Shown here: positions 23,532 to 32,281 of the stretch, in pieces
Layout of the letters: each line of letters begins with the position of its first letter
Numbering within the stretch: position 1 is the stretch's first letter
From: Pirellulaceae bacterium
Lineage (GTDB): Bacteria > Planctomycetota > Planctomycetia > Pirellulales > Pirellulaceae
Reading direction: 5' to 3'
Assembly (NCBI GenBank): GCA_013002105.1
Contig: JABDKS010000430.1
Location: forward strand, 1-32,281
Length of the DNA: 32,281 nt
The notes under the pieces: model-generated
Told to the model about the DNA's origin: nothing
Seen by the model: the letters and a program-made list of their open reading frames with translations, nothing else
The model's database searches: none
Made by a program: the position numbers and the translations under genes

Positions 23532-25619
23532 ATGAGTCTGGAGAAACTGAGAAACATCGGGATTAGCGCCCACATCGACTCGGGGAAAACAACCTTGAGC
23601 GAGCGAATCCTGTTTTACACCGGACGGATTCACAAGATCGAAGACGTCCGTGGCGGTGGTGACGGTGCCACGATGGACCATATGGAATTGGAAAAGGAAC
23701 GTGGGATCACGATCACCAGTGCCGCAACGAGCGTGAAATGGAAGGATCACCCGATCAACTTGATCGATACGCCTGGCCACGTCGACTTTACCGTCGAAGT
23801 GGAACGATCGCTTCGTGTCCTTGACGGTGCCGTGCTGGTCCTTTGCAGCGTCGGTGGCGTGCAAAGCCAATCGATCACCGTCGACCGTCAAATGAAACGG
23901 TATCAGTGCCCCCGAATCGCCTTCATCAACAAGATGGACCGAACCGGTGCCAATCCCTTCCGCGTGATGCAACAGTTGCGTGACAAGCTGGGCGCCGAAG
24001 CGTTCATGATGCAGTATCCGATCGGCGCCGAAGAAAACTTCAAGGGCGTAATCGACCTGATCGAAATGAAAGCGTTGACCCACGATGGCACGGAAGGTGA
24101 AATCGTCGTCGAATCAGAAATCCCGGACGATCTGAAGGACAAAGCGGTTGAATTCCGCGGCCTGATGCTCGAGGCACTTTCGATGTACAGCGACGAAATG
24201 ATGGAGTTGCTGCTGAGCGAAGAAGAAGTGCCCAAGGAACTGATCTACAAGGTCACACGAGACGCCGTGCTTTCGGGTGCTACCCCTGTGTACATGGGCA
24301 GCGCGTTCAAGAACAAATCCGTTCAACCGCTGCTCGACGCTGTGATTCGTTACTTGCCTAGCCCGCTGGATCGCGAGATTCACGGAACCGACCCCAAAGA
24401 CGAAGAGAAGAAGATCCCGCTGAAGCCGGATCCCAAGGCTCCGTTCGTCGGCATGGCATTCAAAATTGTCGATGACGCCTTTGGCCAACTGACATTCATG
24501 CGAATTTATCAAGGCACGATCGAAAAGGGCGGGACGTACATCAATCAGCGGACCAGCAAGAAGGAACGCTTCAGTCGGATTGTTCGAATGCACAGTGACA
24601 AACGCGAAGAAATCGATTCGGCGTCCGCCGGCGATATTGTCGCTGTGATGGGTATCGATTCGGCCAGTGGTGATACGTACGGCGAAGAACGTGATCAATG
24701 CACGCTGGAGTCAATGTTTGTACCTGATCCGGTGATCAAGATTGCTGTCGAACCGACCAATCGTGGCGACGGCGACAAGATGGGAAAAGCACTGCAACGT
24801 TTCCGCAAGGAAGACCCAACGTTCCGAGTCTTTACGGACGAAGAAACCAAGGAAATCCTGATCAGCGGCATGGGCGAATTGCACTTGGAAGTCTACATCG
24901 AACGCATTCGACGCGAGTACGGTGTGGACATCGAAGTTGGTGCACCCAAGGTCAGCTATCGTGAAAGTCCGACCAAAGAAGTTGCGTTTGATTACAAACA
25001 CAAAAAACAGTCGGGTGGTTCCGGTCAGTTTGCTCACATCAAAGGTCGACTCAGTCCAATCGAATCGGACAGCGAAGACAGCTTCGAATTCGAAGAACAC
25101 ATTGTCGGGGGCCGTATTCCCAAACAATACATCCCGGCAATCGAAAAAGGATTTCGAGACATCTTGGGCAAGGGACCTGTCGCCGAGTATCCGGTGGTGG
25201 GAACGCGAATCGATTTGGACGACGGTAGCTTCCACGAAGTGGACTCGTCCGAGAAAGCGTTCTACACGGCTGCTCAAGGTTGTTTCCGTGAGTACTTCAA
25301 ACAAGCCGCACCCAAGCTGCTTGAACCGATCATGAACATCGAAATCGAATGCCCCGAGGATTTCCAAGGGACAGTCGTCGGGGACGTGATCAAGCGTCGG
25401 GGAATCATGAACAGCAACGACATCGTCGATGGCAATAGTGTCATTCTTGCCGAAGTCCCGTTGGCCGAAACCTTCGGTTACGCGACCGACCTGCGAAGCA
25501 TGACTCAGGGTCAAGGAACGTTCACGATGGAATTGGCAACTTTCCGCCAAGTCCCGTCGAACATCCAAGAAGAGATCATCGAAAAGAAGAAGCAAGAGAA
25601 GTTGGTTGGAGCCAAATAA
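23532..25619 (+). CDS. fusA: Elongation factor G, spirochaete/planctomycete-mitochondrial type
   Basis: A 695-residue translational GTPase that moves tRNA and mRNA on the ribosome. G1 is AHIDSGKTT (13-21), G3 DTPGHVDF, G4 NKMD and G5 GSAFKN. The GTPase part has AHIDSGKTT (serine where most bacteria have alanine) and [10 protein letters not shown], together with the layout [16 protein letters not shown]. These match mitochondrial EF-G1 (GFM1) and the spd-type EF-G1 of spirochaetes and planctomycetes rather than E. coli FusA. Domains II to V are complete, including [20 protein letters not shown]. It is not in a str operon (no rpsL, rpsG or tuf adjacent). A strong terminator follows. Confidence 0.96.
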   Translation: MSLEKLRNIGISAHIDSGKTTLSERILFYTGRIHKIEDVRGGGDGATMDHMELEKERGITITSAATSVKWKDHPINLIDTPGHVDFTVEVERSLRVLDGAVLVLCSVGGVQSQSITVDRQMKRYQCPRIAFINKMDRTGANPFRVMQQLRDKLGAEAFMMQYPIGAEENFKGVIDLIEMKALTHDGTEGEIVVESEIPDDLKDKAVEFRGLMLEALSMYSDEMMELLLSEEEVPKELIYKVTRDAVLSGATPVYMGSAFKNKSVQPLLDAVIRYLPSPLDREIHGTDPKDEEKKIPLKPDPKAPFVGMAFKIVDDAFGQLTFMRIYQGTIEKGGTYINQRTSKKERFSRIVRMHSDKREEIDSASAGDIVAVMGIDSASGDTYGEERDQCTLESMFVPDPVIKIAVEPTNRGDGDKMGKALQRFRKEDPTFRVFTDEETKEILISGMGELHLEVYIERIRREYGVDIEVGAPKVSYRESPTKEVAFDYKHKKQSGGSGQFAHIKGRLSPIESDSEDSFEFEEHIVGGRIPKQYIPAIEKGFRDILGKGPVAEYPVVGTRIDLDDGSFHEVDSSEKAFYTAAQGCFREYFKQAAPKLLEPIMNIEIECPEDFQGTVVGDVIKRRGIMNSNDIVDGNSVILAEVPLAETFGYATDLRSMTQGQGTFTMELATFRQVPSNIQEEIIEKKKQEKLVGAK

Positions 25620-25642
25620 GTTCCCATCCATCCGATCACGAC

Positions 25643-25680
25643 AACGGCGGTGCGACTTCAGTCGCACCGCCGTTTTTTTT
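25643..25680 (+). terminator. Intrinsic terminator of fusA
   Basis: A perfect stem of 14 base pairs (aacggcggtgcgac, 25643-25656, paired with 25661-25674), a TTCA loop and a run of eight T (25673-25680). It lies 24 bases after the fusA stop. Confidence 0.95.
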
Positions 25681-25722
25681 GCGCCCTTACTTGAATCACA
25701 GTTCCTCGAATCACTGTGGTAG

Positions 25723-25740
25723 ACCAGAACTTGTTCTGGT
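25723..25740. repeat. Short perfect hairpin accagaac-tt-gttctggt
   Basis: An 8-base-pair perfect inverted repeat with a 2-base loop between the convergent fusA and malQ genes, with no T-run. It may be a dispersed element; only this copy is in the window. Confidence 0.5.
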
Positions 25741-25835
25741 GAACAGGGAATCGAACGATGCGTCAGTTGTCGGTCGTCGCCGTCGGACGATCCGTCCGCC
25801 AGGCGATGGACGAGCGTGTTCTGCCCATCGTCTGA

Positions 25836-27326
25836 CTACCGATTCGCGGCTTGTGTGAGTTGACGGCAGCGGTCGGCCAGTTCCTCGGTCAGATCGCTCG
25901 ACCGAGCCCTCCAGGACCAGTTGCCGGTCGCCTCTCCGGGCAAGTTCATTCTCGCGTCATTACCGAGTCCCAGCAAATCTTGCAGCGGGATGATCGCTGT
26001 ATCGGATTGCGAATCCAGCACCGCTTTGACCAATTGCCAGTGAACGTCGTCATCGGAGGTTACGAAGTCATCTAACGGATCGGGGCCGTCGGCGGGTGGT
26101 TTTCGCTGCGAGTACCAACCCATCAAGGTGTCATTGTCGTGCGTGCCGGTGTACGCGACCGAGTGGGTTGGGAATTGATCGGGGCGATGAAAACCGTCGT
26201 CGACGTCATCAAATCCAAATTGCGCAACCCGCATCGCTGGAAATCCCAGTTCATCGCGCAGGTCGTGGACTTCTTGCGTGATCATTCCGAGGTCTTCGGC
26301 AACGATCGGTAGTTCGCCCAGTTTTTTCCGAGCGGCATTGAAAGGTTTTGCCTGCGGTCCTTTACGCCATTTGCCACCCATCGCGGTGGGGGACGATGCG
26401 GGAATTTCCCAGTAAGATTCGAACCCGCGAAAATGATCCACACGCAAGATGTCGAACTGACGCAGTGCGTGCTCGAATCGATCGGTCCACCATGCGAAAT
26501 CGGTGGCCTCTAATTCGTCCCATCGATAAAGAGGATTGCCCCACCGCTGGCCAGTCTTGGAAAAATAATCTGGTGGCACTCCTGCGACCAGAGTCGCCTC
26601 GCCGGCTTCGTTCAAACAGAACAGGGACTGATTGGCCCAGACATCGGCACTCTCGTACGCGACGAAAATCGGCATGTCGCCGTAGATCTGTACGTCGTGG
26701 TCGTTGGCGTACTTTTTGACGCCGACCCACTGCTGGTCAAACACAAATTGCAGAAATTTCGAGAAAGCGATTTCATCGGCGAGTTGCTTGTCCCATTGGG
26801 CAAGCGCCTCGGGCGTTCGTGTCACCAGCTCGGCGGGCCAGCGAGACCAGTTCATTTCCCCAAAGTGTCGCGACAGTGCTTCGAAACGCGCGAAGTCTCC
26901 GAGCCAATGAGCGTTTTGCTCGCAGAATGCTATGAAGTCTTCGTTGCTGCAAAGGCTTGATCGCACGCGAGACCACGCAATATCAAAGATTGGTTTCTTC
27001 AATGCGGCGACTGCATCAAAGTCGAATTTCGTCTCAGAGCCTGTCAAGCTGTCCGGCGACGGCATCTCCGACGATTCGATGTAACCATCGCGGACAAGCC
27101 ACTGAAGGCTGATCAGGGACGCGTTCCCTGCAAAGGCGCTATAGCAACTGTAGGGCGAGTTGCCCAAGGCGGGCGGACCGAGCGGCAGGACTTGCCAAAT
27201 TCGCTGGCCCGCTTGCTGCAGGAAATCAATGAATCGAAATGCAGACGGACCAAGATCGCCACCGCCAAATTCATTGGGCAGGCTGGTGATATGAAGGAGA
27301 ATTCCGGAGGCCCGAGGCAATCGCAT
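25836..27326 (-). CDS. malQ: 4-alpha-glucanotransferase (GH77)
   Basis: A 496-residue amylomaltase, which moves maltodextrin chains from one glucan to another and releases glucose. The GH77 sites are all visible: nucleophile D297 in LRVDHFRGFESYW, acid/base E344 in IVAEDLGMIT, and D397 in YTGTHDNDT. The N-terminus RASGILLHITSLPNEFGGGDLG (taken in two parts: RASGILLHITSLP, then GGGDLG) is typical of the plant/Thermus-sized form without an extra domain. A cytosolic enzyme, no signal peptide. It diverges from pgm, so maltodextrin or glycogen breakdown and glucose-phosphate interconversion stand side by side. No malP or glycogen phosphorylase gene is in the window. Confidence 0.95.
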   Translation of the reverse strand: MRLPRASGILLHITSLPNEFGGGDLGPSAFRFIDFLQQAGQRIWQVLPLGPPALGNSPYSCYSAFAGNASLISLQWLVRDGYIESSEMPSPDSLTGSETKFDFDAVAALKKPIFDIAWSRVRSSLCSNEDFIAFCEQNAHWLGDFARFEALSRHFGEMNWSRWPAELVTRTPEALAQWDKQLADEIAFSKFLQFVFDQQWVGVKKYANDHDVQIYGDMPIFVAYESADVWANQSLFCLNEAGEATLVAGVPPDYFSKTGQRWGNPLYRWDELEATDFAWWTDRFEHALRQFDILRVDHFRGFESYWEIPASSPTAMGGKWRKGPQAKPFNAARKKLGELPIVAEDLGMITQEVHDLRDELGFPAMRVAQFGFDDVDDGFHRPDQFPTHSVAYTGTHDNDTLMGWYSQRKPPADGPDPLDDFVTSDDDVHWQLVKAVLDSQSDTAIIPLQDLLGLGNDARMNLPGEATGNWSWRARSSDLTEELADRCRQLTQAANR

Positions 27327-28085
27327 GAGGTTCGTCTACGTGATCAAAGGAAACAGGAATCTGAACGATGGCCGCAACGGCGACCTGAAGTAGTTGGCTG
27401 GTGGTCCCAGGGCGACTAGTGGTCTCAGTGTGGAGGGATTCTAGGATGAATAGGACGATTTGGCCGGTCAAGCCAAACGAGAATCGGTGCTCCATGACGC
27501 CCGGATCGTTGGCCACCTCCGCTCCATGCCAGCCCTTGGATCGCTGAACCATTGGTCGTCGAATTGGGTTAGATCATTCGTCATCGAACCCATCGAGCGA
27601 TCGGCACTTGCACCTCATTGGCCAGCGCCACTTTGGAATCAGAACGCTGTGTTTCCCCGTCCCGAAAGCCGCACGGCGATAGCCGCGGTTCGTTGCGAAA
27701 ACAACCGGGATTATCGCCCATCGGCTAATGAAAATTAACGCTTTCCAATTAAGCACTGTCACATTCATGGGTGGTCAGGCGGATTAGGGGGCAGGCGGAA
27801 TAGGTTCCGTCCCAAATCGTGCGGAGTAACGTTCGGGCCGTTTCGGACCGTGGGGGCTGACTCTTTTCCGCACCGTTTGCATCTACGAAACCGTGCCTAG
27901 TGTCGCCTGCTGAGTACCGTTCGCCAACCAGTCGCATCGGCTAACAGGTCGCTGGGGGGCCCGATTTGACCATAAATGATTAACCAAACCTCGATGGCCC
28001 GATTGCACTTGGCAGCCCAGAATAGCGCAGTATGTTGCTATCCTTCCCTACTATTGAATTCAGAAAACCCCGCGACCATTCCCCA
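27327..28085. other. Divergent gap between malQ and pgm, with a structured element
   Basis: 759 bases with no gene I can support. A nested inverted repeat stands out at 27675-27718: ggcgata/tatcgcc (7 base pairs) enclosing cggtt/aaccg (5 base pairs) around a 12-base loop. A competing tagccg/cggcta pair (27680-27685 with 27722-27727) overlaps it. This may be a dispersed repeat or a folded leader RNA. I see no clear promoter boxes. Confidence 0.5.
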
Positions 28086-29729
28086 ATGCCTGTTCACGAA
28101 CTAGCTGGTCAGCCAGCCCCAATCGAACTTCTCGCCGACATCCCACGACTCGTTTCGGCCTACTACACGCACCGTCCCGATCCCCAAAATCCAGTGCAGG
28201 CGGTCAGTTTTGGAACATCGGGCCACCGTGGTACTTCGCTGGCCAACACATTCAATGATGACCATATCGCGGCGATTTGCCAGGCGATCTGCGAGTTCCG
28301 AAAAGCCAACCAGATTGACGGGCCGTTGTACTTGGGCAAAGACACGCACGCGCTCTCCGAGCCTGCGTTTGAGACCGCCATCGAAGTTTTCGCCGCCAAC
28401 AAGATTCACGTCATCGTTCAAGCTGGATTGGGATTCACGCCGACACCGGTCATCTCACACGCCATCCTGGCCCACAACCGTATCGGGGCGGGTGGTTTAG
28501 CAGATGGAGTTGTGATCACTCCGTCGCACAATCCTCCCGAAGACGGTGGGTTCAAGTACAACGCGACCAATGGCGGTCCCGCCGATACCACCACGACGAC
28601 ACAGATCCAGGACCGCGCCAATCAGATCCTGGCGGATGGTTTAGTTGACGTGAATCGAATGTCGTATCAGGCAGCCCTGGCCAGTGACGTGATCGAAGAA
28701 TTCGATTACGTCACGCCCTACGTCGACGATCTTGATTCCGTGATCAACATGAAAGCGATCGCGGAATCCGGTTTGAAAATTGGTGTCGATCCACTGGGCG
28801 GATCGGGGATCGGTTATTGGGAACCGATTGCCAAGAAATACGGCCTGCAAATCGAAATCGTTAATCCTCGGATTGATCCGACCTTTTCTTTCATGACCGT
28901 GGACAAGGACGGCAAGATTCGAATGGATTGCTCGTCGCCCTACGCAATGGCGGGACTGATCCAGTGGAAAGACCGTTTCGACATCGCCTTTGGAAACGAT
29001 CCTGATTACGACCGTCATGGAATCGTGACACGCACCGGGCTGATGAATCCCAATCATTATTTGGCCGTCGCGATTTCTTACCTCTTCCAGAATCGGCCCC
29101 AATGGGGCGACGACGTCGCGATTGGCAAGACGCTTGTCTCCAGTTCAATGATCGATCATGTTGCCGCGCGTCTCGGGCGAAAACTTTGTGAAGTCCCCGT
29201 CGGATTCAAATGGTTCGTCGACGGATTGTCCGACGGTTCGCTCGGGTTTGGCGGCGAAGAGAGTGCGGGTGCATCGTTTTTGCGCAAAGACGGAACCGTT
29301 TGGTCGACGGACAAAGACGGGATCATTTTGGCACTACTAGCTGCGGAAATCACCGCGGTCACCGGCAAGGATCCATCGGAACATTATCGCGAGTTGGAAG
29401 CCGATTTTGGCAGCCCGCAATACAGTCGCATCGACGCACCGGCCACACCAGCAGAGAAAAAGGCTTTGGGGTCGTTGTCACCTGCATCGGTCCAGTCAAC
29501 GCAGTTGGCCGGTGACACGATCACGGCAAAGCTGACCGAAGCACCCGGCAATCAAGCATCCATCGGCGGATTGAAAGTGGTGACCGAGAAAGGATGGTTC
29601 GCTGCACGGCCATCGGGCACAGAGAATATCTACAAAATCTATGCCGAGAGTTTCAATGGACCGGAGCACTTGGAGTCGATTCAAGCCGAAGCTAAAGAGA
29701 TCGTCGCCGACGCGTTGGCGACAAGCTGA
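28086..29729 (+). CDS. pgm: Phosphoglucomutase (alpha-D-glucose-phosphate specific)
   Basis: A 547-residue enzyme from the start [12 protein letters not shown], which matches E. coli Pgm (MAIHNRAGQPA). An open extension to 28032 is rejected for that reason. It interconverts glucose-1-phosphate and glucose-6-phosphate. The phosphoserine is S147 in [11 protein letters not shown] (E. coli S146), the metal loop is DPDYDRHG, the sugar loop GEESAGASF, and the phosphate loop RPSGTE. Similarity to the gammaproteobacterial enzyme is very high along the whole length, with the same length. It is divergent from malQ, feeding glucan-derived glucose-phosphates to glycolysis, or the reverse. No Shine-Dalgarno sequence is seen. 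Confidence 0.97.
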   Translation: MPVHELAGQPAPIELLADIPRLVSAYYTHRPDPQNPVQAVSFGTSGHRGTSLANTFNDDHIAAICQAICEFRKANQIDGPLYLGKDTHALSEPAFETAIEVFAANKIHVIVQAGLGFTPTPVISHAILAHNRIGAGGLADGVVITPSHNPPEDGGFKYNATNGGPADTTTTTQIQDRANQILADGLVDVNRMSYQAALASDVIEEFDYVTPYVDDLDSVINMKAIAESGLKIGVDPLGGSGIGYWEPIAKKYGLQIEIVNPRIDPTFSFMTVDKDGKIRMDCSSPYAMAGLIQWKDRFDIAFGNDPDYDRHGIVTRTGLMNPNHYLAVAISYLFQNRPQWGDDVAIGKTLVSSSMIDHVAARLGRKLCEVPVGFKWFVDGLSDGSLGFGGEESAGASFLRKDGTVWSTDKDGIILALLAAEITAVTGKDPSEHYRELEADFGSPQYSRIDAPATPAEKKALGSLSPASVQSTQLAGDTITAKLTEAPGNQASIGGLKVVTEKGWFAARPSGTENIYKIYAESFNGPEHLESIQAEAKEIVADALATS

Positions 29730-29825
29730 CTTTGCGATGGAGATGACGATCGTTGCCATCACCGCGCAACCCCAGTCCAAGCACGCCCATTCGCAGACGC
29801 GCTCAACCAAAGCCAACGTGCTAAC

Positions 29826-29924
29826 AAGAAAACCAACCACCAAGACTGGCCTCGGAGAGTCCAGCGACAGTCTCATCGTCGTTGTTCGCTCCGCGAACAA
29901 ATACGAAAGAAGTAGCCGGCCGAA
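29826..29924 (+). repeat. Direct repeat copy A, hairpin core
   Basis: About 99 bases nearly repeated 177 bases downstream. Both copies hold caccaagact, gagagtccagcgacagt and a perfect hairpin ttgttcgc-tcc-gcgaacaa (8 base pairs), then tacgaa and aagtag. It lies in the 708-base gap after pgm. The gap has no gene I can support; an open frame runs over both copies, but its sequence is just the repeat. Confidence 0.8.
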
Positions 29925-30002
29925 CGCACTACCATCCTTAAATCATCTGGATCGAACCGTCTGCTGCCCATCGTTCTCCGCGAACAGAAACGCACCTGCT
30001 GA

Positions 30003-30101
30003 CAAAAAACCAAGCACCAAGACTTGCCTCAGAGAGTCCAGCGACAGTCCCATTGTCGTTGTTCGCTCCGCGAACAATTACGAATAAAGTAGTCGACCGC
30101 A
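30003..30101 (+). repeat. Direct repeat copy B, hairpin core
   Basis: The second copy of the repeat at 29826-29924, offset 177 bases, with scattered substitutions and an identical hairpin core. A shorter third piece (gttctccgcgaaca, near 29973) lies between the copies and looks like a decayed remnant. Confidence 0.8.
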
Positions 30102-30383
30102 CGCTAACATTCTACGAACGCTCGGGTTTCAAAATCACTGGCGGTCGCAAATTGAAACGTCAACTTTGACATCATGTGGCGGATAATAAATACGCTTTGA
30201 CCTCGTGAAGCCGAGTGTCAAGGCATTGGTTCAAGCGGCCCGATCGCTGCTTGGCCGATGCATTCGATTTGCTTTGCTCAGTCCTTGCTGAGTTGCCGCT
30301 TCTTGAACGGCACAGTTGGTTCCAGCGTCGAACCGATCGCTGACAAGACGTTGTTGACCTGCACTCCAAGCATCCGATCAAAC

Positions 30384-30422
30384 AAAAGGGTTTGACCTGA
30401 GTGGCACGGACGCAACCCTTTC
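30384..30422 (-). terminator. Possible terminator after the hydrolase gene
   Basis: aaaagggtt (30384-30392) pairs with aaccctttt (30414-30422), a 9-base-pair stem with a 21-base loop, starting 15 bases after the hydrolase stop. The T-tract beyond it on the minus strand is weak (ttttgttt); the long loop makes it a modest candidate. Confidence 0.35.
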
Positions 30423-30437
30423 TTTTGACGTTTTTTT

Positions 30438-32281
30438 TCACTCCAGGAAAGCAGCGTCAGTGCTGACCATCGCCCCACGTGGGTCGGTAACGGTGAAAAA
30501 TGCGATCTTTGCATCGCTGGGAATCGTCTGCACACGGATTTGCTGCTTGCCAACCACGGCCGGCGTGCTCTGCCATTTGCGTGTGACCAAGGGACCCGTG
30601 TCGGTTGTGTAATGCAGCGTTGACGACTCGAGCGGCTGTTCGCTGCGGTAGCTCACTTGCAATCCTCCGTCGATACGCGCGATTGCATCCAAACGCGGGA
30701 TCGGCTGTGCATCGCGCAACTTGGAATCGATGAACATTCCAATTTCCTTGGGCTCCCAACCTGCCTGATGACTGTGTCGCATATTCGGTTCGATACGAAT
30801 CCATTTTTCGCCGGCGACAGCGGCATAGCTGCGAGAGTAACTTTTCAGTGGATAATGTTTGTCATTGGTTCCGTTGACAAAAAAGATCGGCACGTGGCAA
30901 TAGGGCAAATGCCGGGACGGGTCGTACTGAGCGATCCATTGTCGGCGCTGCTGCTGTGGCAGCGCATCGATTTGTTTGCGTTGGACCGATTCGCCGTCGT
31001 ACAGAAAGCCACATCCGTAGACCGGCACGGCCGCTTTGAATCGATCGTCGACCGATGCAACGATGCAGGTCGTGTAACCGCCCCAACTGATGCCCGTGAT
31101 GGCCGTCCGCTGGGCATCGATTTCGGGAAACCCACGTACCAATGAATGCGCACGAATCACATTGCCGACCGCGTGATAGGGCCAGTCGTCGTCCACACTG
31201 CCGCCAACGCTTGAAAACTTTTCTGCAGATCCCTGATCGGGTCCGCCGTTGGGCAATCGCTCCCGTTTGGCACGAAGGTTCGAGACCAATTCTCCCGCGG
31301 TAAATGTCGGCGATTCAGGGCGATGTCCCGATAGATCCATCGCGATCGCTGCATACCCGCGTTTGGCCCATAACCAAACCCAATCGGCAAAAGCCGTCCC
31401 GCCACCCCCATGAACCAGGACCACCACCGGTAAATCTTTATCGAGCGATGGATCACCGGCGATCGAGCCCGGCGTTGCGTAAAACGCGAACACGTCGGTG
31501 GGCTGACCATTGATTGGCTGTCCCTGATAGATCAATTCGCGGATCGGACTCTCCTGGTCCACCCACCGGAATGCTGGCATCGTTCCCAACTTCCGCATGT
31601 CCCAATTTGAACGCGCGGGTTGGAGCAAAACGCCCTCGAAAAATCGAACCATGCTTTGACGAGTTCGCTGATCTGCAAACGTCACCAAGTGGCCTTGGCC
31701 TGGCATCGTCTTGTAACGCACATCGACGCCGGCTTTCTTTAAAGCGTTAGCCATTGCACGGCTTCCGTCGATCGGCACCATCAGGTCTTGGTCGCCGTGA
31801 ATGAAGTGCGTCACAGGATCCGCAGCCGACACATGACTGATTGGCGATGCGGCGGCGTAGACGTCGGGTTTCTCGCGACGCGAACCGCCCAGAAAAAACG
31901 CCAGTGCGCTATTGTCGAGCGGGAGGTCACGAAAGTCACACGGAGGGCCGCCGGCGCAGACGGCACTCACTTTGGGCAGCCGTTTCCATCGCGGGTCGTC
32001 GGCCTGCCAGACGCTCGCCGACATTTGGGTTGACACCGGTTCGTCGGCCAACACGCTGACAAGTGTCGATAGGTGACCGCCAGCGCTGTAACCAAAGATA
32101 CCCAACCGTTCGGTATCGATCGAGAATCGATCTGCATTGTCCACCGTCCAGATCAGTGCTTGGCGAACATCGTCGACTTGCGCGGGGAATTGAAATTGGG
32201 GCGCCAAACGATAGTTAATTGTGACGACGACAAATCCGTGCTGTGCAAGCAATCTCGAGTAGCCTTGGAGCACCCATTTGC
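30438..32281 (-). CDS. Tandem alpha/beta-hydrolase (double esterase), 5' end cut off
   Basis: At least 614 residues; the start lies beyond the window end, as the frame continues upstream as KW then VLQGYSRLL. Numbers are counted from that V. Domain 1 (1-220) is a BD-FAE/esterase hydrolase with S63 in GYSAGG, D163 in HGDQDLMVP and H195 in PGQGHLVTF; its oxyanion HGG motif is outside the window. Domain 2 (about 240-520) is a second hydrolase with VLVHGGGG (285-292), S396 in GISWGGY, D471 in NGTNDKHYP, and H500 or H502. About 90 residues of beta-rich tail follow. Both triads are intact, so this may be a two-step carbohydrate or acyl esterase, as in acetylxylan-type enzymes. The signal peptide, if any, is not seen. 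Confidence 0.9.
   Translation of the reverse strand, partial: KWVLQGYSRLLAQHGFVVVTINYRLAPQFQFPAQVDDVRQALIWTVDNADRFSIDTERLGIFGYSAGGHLSTLVSVLADEPVSTQMSASVWQADDPRWKRLPKVSAVCAGGPPCDFRDLPLDNSALAFFLGGSRREKPDVYAAASPISHVSAADPVTHFIHGDQDLMVPIDGSRAMANALKKAGVDVRYKTMPGQGHLVTFADQRTRQSMVRFFEGVLLQPARSNWDMRKLGTMPAFRWVDQESPIRELIYQGQPINGQPTDVFAFYATPGSIAGDPSLDKDLPVVVLVHGGGGTAFADWVWLWAKRGYAAIAMDLSGHRPESPTFTAGELVSNLRAKRERLPNGGPDQGSAEKFSSVGGSVDDDWPYHAVGNVIRAHSLVRGFPEIDAQRTAITGISWGGYTTCIVASVDDRFKAAVPVYGCGFLYDGESVQRKQIDALPQQQRRQWIAQYDPSRHLPYCHVPIFFVNGTNDKHYPLKSYSRSYAAVAGEKWIRIEPNMRHSHQAGWEPKEIGMFIDSKLRDAQPIPRLDAIARIDGGLQVSYRSEQPLESSTLHYTTDTGPLVTRKWQSTPAVVGKQQIRVQTIPSDAKIAFFTVTDPRGAMVSTDAAFLE

Noticed and set aside
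24711..25667. A 318-codon frame on the minus strand
   Set aside because: It lies antisense to fusA and is a codon-bias shadow of that gene; it has no family features.
27271..27738. Frames on both strands upstream of malQ
   Set aside because: One overlaps the malQ start and the other crosses the structured element; neither looks like a protein.
29641..30087. A 148-codon plus-strand frame
   Set aside because: It overlaps the end of pgm and then consists of the two direct repeats, which stay in frame because their offset is 177 bases.
30172..30553. Two overlapping minus-strand frames after the hydrolase, possibly a transposase remnant
   Set aside because: They run over the hydrolase end and its possible terminator, and no transposase motif can be recognised.
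1..32281. tRNA, rRNA, CRISPR, riboswitch or prophage
   Set aside because: Reading the gaps showed no cloverleaf with a T-loop and acceptor, no regular spacer array and no phage or integrase genes; a covariance-model search could still find a divergent RNA.

Overview
This is a chromosomal window that reads as a planctomycete, most likely of the Pirellulaceae (Rhodopirellula-like) group. The reasons are moderate GC, widely spaced genes often lacking a Shine-Dalgarno sequence, two secreted WRGP-type PQQ-propeller proteins, an SHD1-domain protein, small NPYxPP membrane proteins, and a translation factor of the spirochaete/planctomycete-mitochondrial EF-G type. The assignment comes from protein style, not from a marker gene or a database search. 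No tRNA, rRNA, CRISPR array, intact insertion sequence or prophage was seen.

Positions 4-4681 (minus strand) hold a probable five-gene operon. In transcription order it is a secreted PQQ-like propeller protein, two paralogous small membrane proteins joined by an ATGA overlap, a radical SAM enzyme resembling archaeal tetraether lipid synthase (Tes), and an Lgt-like membrane transferase whose key Lgt residues are replaced, two of them by cysteine. This Tes-like/Lgt-like pair is the best candidate for an undescribed system, plausibly lipid-tail or membrane-anchor chemistry. Positions 4900-9258 (plus) carry a Gfo/Idh/MocA oxidoreductase, an unrecognised cytosolic protein, and a secreted multi-Ig-like protein ending in an ExbD-like domain. 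A small winged-helix regulator faces them.

Positions 10358-17568 (plus) hold a SulP-STAS-carbonic anhydrase fusion, a short UvrC-like GIY-YIG protein, an SHD1 protein, a second PQQ-propeller protein and ferrochelatase. Positions 17600-22789 (minus) hold, in transcription order, rpsR with a clear intrinsic terminator, a hot-dog thioesterase, an ABC-2 permease, and an ABC-exporter-like protein whose nucleotide-binding motifs are nearly all destroyed while its reading frame is intact.

Positions 23532-32281 hold fusA (EF-G) with a strong terminator, malQ and pgm diverging from a 760-base gap (alpha-glucan use and glucose-1-phosphate/glucose-6-phosphate exchange), a pair of roughly 100-base direct repeats with a hairpin core, and a tandem double alpha/beta-hydrolase that runs off the window end.
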